A stretch of DNA of 64,000 nt from Sipunculus nudus (Eukaryota; Annelida; Sipuncula; Golfingiida; Sipunculidae). Positions 34,423-46,400 of this stretch are shown in pieces. The stretch lies in assembly GCA_026874595.1 (NCBI GenBank), contig CM049316.1, positions 7,328,339 to 7,392,338 on the forward strand, given 5' to 3'. The position numbers were made by a program, and so were the translations under genes. Below the pieces are notes generated by a model. The model did not search any database, had not been told where the DNA came from, and saw nothing but the letters and a program-made list of their open reading frames with translations. Position 1 is the stretch's first letter; each line of letters begins with the position of its first letter.

Positions 34423-37400
34423 ATGGCAGAGCCAAAGAAGGAGGTCAGTCTGTACAATATTCCATGCTTACTGCAGATTTTAAAATCTTGATGGTTGATG
34501 TTCAGACATCTGTATCTGAGATCAAGTTTGATTTCTTGACTGTGGCACTTGTGTCATATCTTGTGTTTTTACACCAATGTCTGAGGTCAGTGTCATGACA
34601 TTAATTGAACATAATCAACTGCAGTTTATAAGTATTACCTCACGCAATTAGTTAATATTGTCTTAGTGCAAAAGTTTTCCACATAACAGACATGTATACT
34701 ACTCCATTTCATCTGTATTATATGTTGCTTTGGTTCATTGTGCGAATAAAATGTATGTCTGTTTACCATAACAATACCCCATCATCAGAAGTCCAAATTT
34801 GAGGTACTTAAATAAGATGAAAGAAAATCACTGAAGAAAGACTGATGTCAAGTTTGAAATATGTTAAATTGTGAAGTTTTTTGGTGTGACCATCAGATCA
34901 CATGCGCACTTTGGTAATGTTTGCACTTAGTATTTATTGACCTGATGTAAGCTTATGTACACTTATGTACACAAATAATCAAACTGTTTTTGAACAAAAT
35001 ATTGGCAGATACCAAAATATTGTAGGAAGAACACACTATATTGCATGTCTGTTTAACATACTTGGTGCGTGAATAGGTCCCTTTAAGGTCTGAGGCTGCC
35101 CAGTCTTGACATAAAGGTCTCGGACTGACCAGTCTTGACATTAAGGTGTGAAGCTGACAAGTCTTGACAGTAAGCTCTGAGGCTGACTAGTCTTGACATT
35201 AAGGTCTGCGTCTGACCAGACTTGACATTAAGGTCTTGGGCTAACTAGTCTTGACATTAAGGTCTGAGGCTGACCAGTCTTGACATTAAGGTCTGAGGCT
35301 GACCAGTCTTGACATTAAGGTCTGAGGCTGACTAGTCTTGACATTAGGGTCATTCCAGTCAAGTCAGCCAGGGCTCCCGCATCACCATCTCAGATTTCCT
35401 TCATTTTTAACTCAGCTGACTGAAAGTCATCTGAGCTATAGTGATCACTCTTTGTCCGTCGTCCGTCTGTCTGTCTGTCTGTCTGTCGGTCTGTCCGTCT
35501 GTCTGTCCATTAACCAGGCACAAATCGTAACTGCTGGACCTAGAATCTTGTAACTTGGGATTCTGAGAGGTCCATGAAAAATCTCCTTGGAAACCAGAAA
35601 TGAGGTCTCTGTTACCCATATCCTTCAAGCTATTGGGCCCAAAAGTACCCCCCAGAAAAGTAAAAAATTTCATACAAAAACTTCAATATCTCATTAACTA
35701 CTTGACTGATGGTCATGATTTTTGGCATACATATTGATCATGCAATGTTCCATCAGTTACTGCAGACTGGTGGCGCCACCTGTATTTTTCGATTTTTTAC
35801 AAATTTTTTTCTCTATTTTTGAGACCTTTAAAAATGTGAACATCTGTTAACAAGGCACAAATCGTAAAGACTAGACCTAGAATTTTAATTCTTGAAACAC
35901 TGAGAGGTCCATGAAAAATCTCCTTGGAAACCAGAAATTAGGTCTCTGTTACCCATATCCTTCGAGCTATGGGGCCCCAAAGTACCCCCCAGAATAGTCA
36001 AAAATTTCATACAAAAACTTCAATATCTCAATAACTACATCACTGATGGTCATGATTTTTGGCATACATATTGATCATGAGATGTTCCATCAGTTCCTGC
36101 AGACTGGTGGCGCCATCTGTATTGTTCGATTTTTTACGATATTTTCCTCTATTTTTGAGACCTTGAAGGATGCTGTCATCTGTTAACGTGGCACAAATCG
36201 TAACGACTGGACCTAGAATCTTCATTCTTGATACACTGAGAGGTCCATGAAAAGTCTCCATGGAAACCAGAAATTAGGTCTCTGTTACCCATATCCTTCA
36301 AGCTATGGGGCCCCTAAGTACCCCCCAGAATAGTAAAAAATTTCATAAAAAAACTTTAATATCTGATTAACTACATCACTGATGGTCATGATTTTTGGCA
36401 TACATATTGATCATGAGATGTTTCATCAGTTTCTGCAGACTGGTGGCGCAACCTGTATTTTTCAATTTTACGAATTGTCTTTGCTATTTTTGAGACCTTT
36501 AAAAATGTGGACATCTGTTAACAGGGCACAAATGGTAAAGACTGGACCTAGGATCTTCATTCTTGACATTCTGAGAGACCTATGAAAAGTCTTACCCATA
36601 TCCTTTGAGCTATGGGGCCCCAAAGTACCCCCAGAATAGTAAAAAATTTCATAAAAAAACTTTAATATCTGATTAACTACATCACTGATGGTCATGATTT
36701 TTGGCATACGTATTGATCATGAGATGTTTCATCAGTTTCTGCAGACTGGTGGCGCCAGAAATTTTTACAATTTCTTTTTCTCTATTTTTGAGACCTTTAA
36801 GGATGTAGTTATCTGTCAACAGGGTTAAAATTGTAGCGACTGGACCTAGAATCTTCATTCTTGACACACAGGGAGACCCATGAAAAGTCTCCATGGAAAC
36901 CTGGAATTAGGTCTCTGTTACCCATATCCTTTGAGCTATGGCACTCCAAAGTACAGCTCAGAATAATGGAAAATTTGATTCAAAAGTTGAAGTATCTGAA
37001 CAACTAATGCAGAGATCACCATAATTGTTTGCATGGATATTGATCATGGAGTGTTTCATCAGTTTCTGCAGCCTGGTGGCACCATATGTATTTGTTCAGG
37101 CTTTTTTTTAAATTTTTTTCTCTATTTTTGAGACCTTTAGAGATATGAACATCTGTTATCAGGGCACTAATCATAACAACTGGACCTAGAATCTTCATTC
37201 TTTACACACAGGGAGACCCAATGAAAAATCCCCATGGAAACCTGAAATTAGGTCTCTGTTACCCATATCCATTAAGCTGTATGGCTCCAAAGTACCCCCA
37301 GAATAATGAAAAATTTGATACAAAAACTCCAGTATCTCAATAACTACAACACTGATGGTCATGATTTTTGGCATACATATTGATCATGACGTGTTCCATC

Positions 37401-40400
37401 CTTTCAGCAGACTGAGTGCGCCACTTCTATTTTTTCTTCAAAATTTTACAAATTTTTTTCTCTATTTTTGAGACCTTTAAAGATGTGGTTATCTGTCAAC
37501 AGGGTACAAATTGTAACAGCTGGACCTAGAATCTTCATTCTTGTCATGCAAGGAGGCCCATGAAAAGTGTCTGTGGAAACCTGAAATTAGGTCTCTGTTA
37601 CCCATATCCTCCAACCTATAGGACTCCCAAAGTATCCCCCAGAATAATAGAAAATTTGATACAAAAGCTGAAGTATCTGAACAACTAATCCAGAGACCAC
37701 CATACTTCTTTGCATGGATATTGACCATTAAGTGTTTTTATTAGTTTCTGCAGACTGGTGGAGCCACAAGTAATTTTTTTTAAAGTTTACACATTTTTTC
37801 TCTATTTTTTAGATTTATTTATACAGACACAATCTCAGCCTGTTGGTTAATCTGTTTGATGCTTCAGTTGAATGGGTATATACTACCATTCAGATGATAA
37901 AATTTCCTTTTGCAAATCTCTTCCTAGTCAGCTGAGCGTCATGACCCATGGGTCACTTGTTTTTATTTTAATACTGTGATATGTATGATGAACTTCTGTA
38001 ATGTTTGTTTTGTAATTTTGTGAAAATCTCATGTTTTTGGCCCCTAAAAGGGAAGAGGGTTATAACGGCTGAGCGTTATGTGTTATTTTCCCATGATTTG
38101 AGGAGCTAATAACTTCATTAATATCGATGCTAGAACTCTGTAATTTGACAGAAATACAGTCTAGTAGTTGTAGATTAGATATAATAAGTTAAAACCTGGC
38201 AGAAATGGAGGATTTAGATTTTATGGCCCTGTTAAAATGAAAAAAAATAAAAACGCAATATGTTTTCTAATATTCAAAGGCCTGTACAGCCAGATGTTTT
38301 CATGCTATGATCTTCAAACTTGCTCAATACAGTATATGGGATATATATATGAAAAAAGTGAAATAAATTGACAGATTCACTGAATACTTCTTTTACAGGA
38401 AAGGCCAAGATGTCAAAGAAAATTTTAATGGACCAATGTTTGGAGCCATTTAATCCAATGTAGGACACCTTGAACAGACTTGAAAATTTAATGTGTTTTA
38501 GAACTTCCCCTAAACTGCAAATGTACAAAATTACAGCAATGCAAAATGTGTCTTTTAAGAGTTATCATTTTTTGAAAAAGCACAGTTTTTCACTGTCACG
38601 GATGGACAAATAATAACTTCTTGGCAGTCATTCAAGATGTTCACACATTCCATTATTTCTCTTTTGTACTTGTGAACACAGTAAAAACATGTTTCAAAGT
38701 AGATATATGAATCCAATTCAGTCAGTCATAATCTCCAAACAAATATCAGGGTACAAAAATATAAATTTTTGCAAGGACGTTTCGAGGACAATCCAGTTTC
38801 TCTCTCATTTTATCAAGTACCTTGGTAAGTGAATGCTCATTCATAATTCCAGAATGATAATCCAGTTCCAGTTCTGCTAGCTGAATGTTACCATTGACAA
38901 TACAGCTGAGCAGCCATATATATCACACAGTTATTTGTATGCAATAACCTGATATTAAACCATTTTGATTTCAAATTATTTTATTGGTTAACAAAAAATG
39001 AAAGTTTATATTAAAAAAGTATTCTTCAGAAATGGTGTAGCGTTGATACTTTCATTGATTTTGCCTTTGAATATTAGAAAACATATTGCGTTTTGATTTT
39101 TTTTTTTGCATTTTGACAGGGCCATAAAATCTGATTCCTCCATTTCTGCCAGGTTTTAATTTATTATATCTAATCTACAACTACTAGACTGTGTTTCTGA
39201 CAAATTACAGAGTTCTAGCATCGTTATTAATAAAGTTATTAGCTCCTTAAATCAGGGGAAAATAACACATGACGCTTGGCCGTTATAACCCTCTTCCCTT
39301 TTAGGGACCAAAAACATAAGAGTTTTCACAAAATTACAAAACAAACATTACAGAAGTTCATCATACATATCACAGTATTAAAATAAAAAAAAATGAAGGA
39401 AATCTGAGATGGTGATGCGGGGGACCCACAAGAAATTGGTTGATTTGGCATGGAATGACCCATTAAGGTCTGAGGCTGACTAGTATTGACATTAAGGTCT
39501 GAGGCTGACCAGTCTTGACATTAAGATGTGAGGCTGACCAATCTTGTCATTAAGGTGTGAGGCTGACCAGTTTTGACATTAAGGTCTGAGGCTGACCAGT
39601 ATTGACATTAAGGTCTGAGGCTGACTAGTCTTGACATAAAGGTCCGAGGCTGACAAGTCTTGACATTAAGGTGTGAGGCTGACCAGTCTTGACATTAAGA
39701 TCTGAGGCTGACGTAGCGTTATCACGTTTATTTCCAGGGTACAGCAAGTCCCTCAGTCCCAGGAGGGCATAAACAACTGCCACAGGTCCCAACAGAGGAG
39801 ATGCAGCAGTCGTGGAATGCACGGATAGCAGACGCAACTCATCGTGCTCATCAGGGATTCGGCCAGATCTGCTTAGAGTATGCTCTCATGGCCGAATAGT
39901 AAGTGATGCCTTACTGTACATCTTACCTGAATTTTTAACCCAGTTAATGTGTATGATAACATGTACGCATGGGAACACATAAATCAACCCTGTATTGTCC
40001 CTTCTAAAGTAATTGTAAAAAATATTTTACACATAAATTAAAAATATTCAGTGCTTGCTGAGGATATAATTGATATCTGTAGTGAACCAGAATGTTCAAA
40101 GTGTTGAGCACTGAACATCTTATAAATCAGCTATTGTGCCCTGCTTGTTGGTGATACATTAAGAAAATTTTTATTTTGCTTTTGAAAACTGGGTGAAGGT
40201 TGCTGACTTGGTACATGCATCAACATTTCTTTTCCTTTCTTGTTACTATGGCTGTTTGGTTCATATTGCCATATTGTGATCACTGGCTCAACTGACTCAG
40301 TCACCTAAGCCTGAGCCATGACCCTTTGTCCATCATTTATCTAAACGATCATAGCATCAGACCTGAGATTTTGCACACTGTTAGGTAGGGACAGAATCCC

Positions 40401-43400
40401 CAATTTACATGAAATTAGGTCAGTGTGAACTCAATCCCATAAGCAGATGGAACAAAATATCAACCAGCGCTTCAAATATGACCCATGTCAAAACAGCTGT
40501 GTTATAACCCTTTCAGATTGGTATACTGTTTAAACTGTATATTATCCATGTTCCTTGTTGAATAAAGTCCCAAATCACCAATACTTAAACTCTGATTTAA
40601 AATTTTTGTAAAACTAAAGCATAAGTTTATTGTCTGTTACCTTTATATCTTAGTTCCAATATTCTGTTTATTTTATGTCATAATGTCACAAGGTGCAGAG
40701 ACACATGGGTAGCTTTACTTTGCTTTATGTGCATCAATGAATATTTCTTTGCATATCGTAACGTGCAAGGTTTGTCATTATTCTAAGAGATGTTTCTGCC
40801 ATTTGTATTTCAGTAATCAGCTCAAAAAACAAAAATTGCCAGGCATTTATGTGATACCCTCAGCAAGTTCTCCATATTGTAAGTACTCCTTGAACATGTC
40901 GGATGCTCAGTGCTACAATGTCTAATACATGTAGTACTCTCAGAATCATAATTTGTTGTATAACACAGCTCACACCATCAAGAGTCCCTCCCTGTCAAAT
41001 CATCAATTTTGTTCCTTCATTGAGAGTATATTACAACATACATCACTTTGAAATTTTCTCTGAATTTTTAAATTTGTCCCTCAATAATTGTAAAAATTAA
41101 TTTGTAATTGTAATTTATGATTGAGATTTTTAGAACTTAATATAAGTATATGTGATTGTAATGATTACTTTGCAAAGTAATTGGCTCCAACCCTGCTCAT
41201 AACTCTATTGATTCTGCCTTAGACTCTCCATTAGCTATAATGGTTGACATAAACCAATATATACAACATCATTTTTAATATTATGTTTTCTATTTATTAA
41301 ATTAATCTGTACTGTCATGCAAATGATGAAATTGTCAATAACACTTACTTTTCTAGGTTGGTTTGGAATATTATTTATCAGACACGGGTTGTACAAAGAA
41401 GGTGTTTTCCGACTGCAAGTGTCCATTCCAGAAAATTATCCTGATGGAGATTGTCCTGTAAGTATTACTGATTAACATTGATAATTATCTCATTCAGTGA
41501 GGGTTTGTTTGTCTGTCCGTCTGTCTGTCCATCAGGTTTTCATTTCTGTGCGATAACTTTCCTTAATGTAATCAGTTTTATTCAAATTTGGATCAGTGAT
41601 TGCTCTCTTGCATACCTTGGTTGGGATTGGTTTGGAGTGTCTGTCTGAAAATTTATTCTCGCCAGCTCAAAAACAAAAAATTAAATTGTTCCCATTTCAC
41701 AACCAAAAATTAGGACATGGAGACATCTTCAGGGGCAATGAAAAACTAAAACACAGCCACCATGACATGTGGAGATATCTTCAGGCAAAAATAAAATCTA
41801 AAACATATTGATTGGCAAGCATGAAGGACAACAAGAGGCGGAAGCAGGGGGATATAAATTCCACGAATTTGCTTGTACTATATATTATACATCCCATAGA
41901 TCCCTGTTTATAGCTCAGCTGACTGTAAGTCATGAGCTATAGCGATCACCCTTTGTCCGTCGGCCGTCTGTCCGTTAACAGGGCACAAATCGTAACCGTT
42001 CGACCTGGAATCTTCTTACTTTACATCCAGGGAGGTCCATGAAAAATCTCCTTAAAAACCTGGAATTAAGTCTCTGTTACCTATATTCTTCGATCAATGG
42101 GGCTCCGAAGAACCCCCCAAGAATAATGGAAAATTTGATACAAAACTCAAGTATCTGAACAACTAATGCATTGATTACCATGATTCTTTGCATAGATATT
42201 GATCATGGAGTGTTTAATCAGTTTCTGCAGACTGGTGGAGCTACCTGTTTTTTTTTTATTTTTTTATGATTTTTTTCCTCTATTTTTGAGACCTTTAAAG
42301 ATACGGTCATCTGTAAACAGGGCACAAATCGTAACGACTTGACCTAGAATCTTCTCTCTTGACCTGCAGGGAGGTCCATGAAAAGTCTCTTTTGAACCTA
42401 AAATTTGGTCTCTGTTACCCATATTCTTCGAGCTATGGGGCTCTGAAGTACCCCCCCCCCCCCCCAGAATAATAGAAAATTTGATACAAAAGCTCCAGTA
42501 TCTGAACAAATAATGCATTGATAACCATGATTCTTTGCATGGGAATTGGTCATGGAATTTTTCATCAGTTTCTGCAGACTGGTGGCGCCACCTGTATCTT
42601 TTTTATTTTTACTAATTTTTTTCTCTATTTTTGAGACCTTGAGATGCAGTCATCTGTTAACAGGGCACAAATCGTAACAACTGGACCTAGAATCTTCTCT
42701 CTTGACATGCAGAGTGGCCTATGAAAAGTCTCCTTGGAAACCTGAAATTAGGTCTCTGTTACCCATAAACTCTGAGCTATGGGGCTCCAAAGTACCCCCG
42801 CCCCCCCAGTATAATGGAAAATTTGATACAAAAGCTCAAGTATCTGAACAACTTGTGCATTGATCACCATAATTCTTTGCATAGATATTGATCATGGAGG
42901 GTTTCATCAGTTTCTGCAGACTGGTGGCGCTATCTATATTTTTTCGATTTTTTACAATTTTTTTTTCCTCTATTTTTTATACCTTAAAAAATGCAGTCAT
43001 CTGTTAACAGGGCACAAATCTTAAAGACTGGACCTAGAATCTTCTCTCTTGACATGCAGAGAGGCCCATGAAAAGTCTCCTTGGAAACTGAAGTTAGTTC
43101 TCTGTTACCCATAAACTCTTGAGCTTTGGGGCTCTGAAGTACCCCCCCAGAAAAATGGAAAATTTGATACAAAACTCAAGTATCTGAACAACTATTGCAT
43201 TGATCACCGCGATTCTTTGCATATATATTGATCATGGAATGTTTCATCAGATTCTGCAGTCTGGTGGCGCCACCTGTATTTTTTTTATTTTTACAAATAT
43301 TTTCTCTATTTTTGAGACCTCTTAAGATGCGTTCATCTGTTAACAGGGCACAAATCCTAACCACTGGACCTGGAATCTTCTAACTTGACATCAAGGGAGA

Positions 43401-46400
43401 TCCATGAAAAGTCTCATGCAAAACCTGAAATAAGTCTGTGTTGCTCATATTCTCCAAGCTATGGGGCTCAGAAATACCCCCCAGAATAATTAAAAATATG
43501 AAATAAAGCTCCATTATCTGAACAACAAATGCATTTATCACCATGATTCTTTGCATGCATATTGATCATGGAGTCTTTCATTAGATCCTGCAGCCTTGTG
43601 GCGCCACCTGGATTTTTTTAAAAGTTTAACCCTTTTTTTCTCTATTTTTGAGAGCTTTACAGATGCGGTCGTCCCTTAACAAGGCACAAATTGTAACCAT
43701 TGGTCCTAGAACCTTCTAACTTGACATCCAGGGAGGTCCTTGAAAAGTCTCCTAGGAAACGTGAAATTAGGTCTCTGTTACCCATATTTTCTGAGCTATG
43801 GGGCTTATAAGCACCCCTCAGAATAACTGAAAATTCAAAACCAAAGTAGGGCACAAATCATAACCAATCAGCCCAGAATCTTCTAATTTGATATCCTGAG
43901 AGTTCCTCAAAAGTTCTCCCCAAAAACCTGAAATTCGGTCATTGTGACCTATATTCTCAGGGTTTTGGGGTATGTTTAAGCATCCCAGAAATAATGCAAA
44001 ATACACACAAATTGCCAGATTCCTCAGGAAAGGCTGGTTGGATTGTCATCAAATTTGTTGTGCTTATGGGTCTTGATGAACTTAAGCTAATATACATGAA
44101 CAATGATGCCATGCACCTACATTATCGTAATTAGTTGCCTGTGCAAGGACATATTGTCAACATGTCAGTCTCCTGAGCGTCATGACCCATGGGTCACTTG
44201 TTTTCATTACTTTTATCCAGCTGTATTTTAGAGTGCCTGAGAGTTCTTTGAATTGATTTAATGTTTGAATGTTAATACGTATGTATCTTCAGAGTATAGT
44301 GTTCCAGCCCCCAGTATTCCATCCAATGGTCAACCCCACAAGTGGAGAACTTGATGTTAAGAAGGGATTCCTAAGATGGAGGTAATTACATGCATTAACA
44401 TTTAAACTAACTTGTGTGGTCTCTTGTTCCATACATAGCTCTTTATATCACACACCTGTAACAATGACGGAAATTGGGAATACTGGTATGTAACAATCAT
44501 GTCTGTCCAGATATCTCTGTTAAAAGAAGGTTAATACAGCTGAACGGATATTTGAAAACATATGTTTAAAATAGGGTAAAAATTATATTATTGCTTGCCG
44601 GAAATCTTCGATTTCGGCAAGCATGTTGGTCAGTTGCGTATGTCTGTTTGTGTGTTTGTTTGTCCCGATGTTTGTTTGTTTGTCAGTACTCTCCTGGCCA
44701 CAATTTTTTAGCAATCGATCTGAAACTTTCAGGAGTGATTGAAAGTCAAAAGTCCTAGTAGCCTATTGTTTTCGGTAGGCATAAGTTAAAGGTCAAGGTC
44801 AAGGTCATCGAAAAACGTCGAAATTTTATTTTCATCATAACTTTGAAACTTTTGGTCCTATCTTCACAAACTTAGGTTCATTTTCTTCCTCTGTGTCTTC
44901 TTCATAACATGGTCTTGTCATCTTTGCTCAAATTTGTGTCACTTTGTCAGTATGTCTGTCTGTCTGTCAGTTGACCTCAATTTCACCTTCTTGCTGGTGC
45001 TTCTGTCTTACATATAGCATTCTACAGGCCATAGTTTTGCAAGAATCCTTTTGAAATTGGTGAATCTTATTTCTTACACTAATATCTCAAAATTGTTTTT
45101 TTATTTTCAGGATATGGCCTCCAGGGGGCGCTGCACTTAAACTTCATCAACGTATAATTTTGTTGACAATATCTCCGAAACTATACACCTGAATTACATA
45201 AACTATAGCTTAATTTCTTCCCCTGAGTCTTCTCCATAACTAGGTCAAGTCATCTGGCCTCAGCTTTGTGTCACTTTGACAGTATGTCTGTCTATCTGTC
45301 AGGTATCATCAATTTCGCCTTCTTGCTTGTTCTTGTGTCTAACATATAGCATTCTACAGGCCACAGTTTTGCAGGAATCCTTTTGAAACTGATACATCTT
45401 TAGTCCTACACTAATCTCTCGAAAGTGATTTTTCAGTTTCGGAAAATAGCCGCTAGGGGGCACTGCACCTGAAACACTAGAACATATCATTTTTTGCCCA
45501 TATCTCTGAGACTTTAAACCTAAATTTCATAAACTGTAGCTTATTTTTTTCCTCTGTCTTCTTCATAACATAGTTAAGTCTTTTTGTCTCTACTTTGTGC
45601 CGCTTTGTCAGTATGTCGGTCACTTCAAAACACTTCAAAATGTTATTTTTCTCATAACTTTGTCCATTCTGGTCCTATCTTCACAAAATTTTGCTCATTT
45701 TTTTTCATCTTCGTTTTCTACATAACTAAGTCTAGTCAACTGATCTCAACTTTGTGTCACTTTGTCAATATGTCTGTCTGTTTGCAAGTTGTCCTAAATG
45801 TTGCCTTCTTGCTGGTTCTTGCCTTTGTTATAATAGCATTCTATAGGCCACAGTTTACTAGGAATCACTTTGCAACTTTTACCTATTGTATATTGGAACG
45901 AATTCTTGAAGCTGTATATCTATTTTTAAATAGGTCAAAGTCATGAAAACACGTCAGATTATTATTTCCATGGTAACTGTGTCAATATTGGTCCAAACTT
46001 TACAAACAATGGCTCATTGTTTCCTCTTTGTCTTCTTTATTACATGCTCTCATTATCTGTCTTCCAATCTGGGTCAGTGGGTTTCCGCCAAGCACGTGAC
46101 CTATGGTCGTCTTGTTTAAATTTTCCATGTTATTATTCTCTCCAAACCTGAAGGTGAGGGATGCTACTAAGATATAAGTTTAACATAGAAATGGTGTACA
46201 GTAATAACAGAATTGTACAACTACTTGCTTTTAATCATTATTAATGGGTAATTATTGCATACTCTTACAGCATATCCTGCTTTGTTTTGGAGACATGGAC
46301 CCTTTATGTTTTACAAGTTATGTCTCATTGTGACACCATGTTTCTGTCATTCAAAGGAGGAATCAAAACCATATCTGGCAGGTGCTTTTGTTTGCGAGGA

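Noticed and set aside
35083-39712. Regular 29-bp repeats resembling a CRISPR array
   Set aside because: Units are directly adjacent with no unique spacers, in a eukaryotic intron: a minisatellite.
45584-45946. 120-codon frame with hydrophobic segments
   Set aside because: Translation of family B core repeats. The apparent membrane segments come from T-rich codons.
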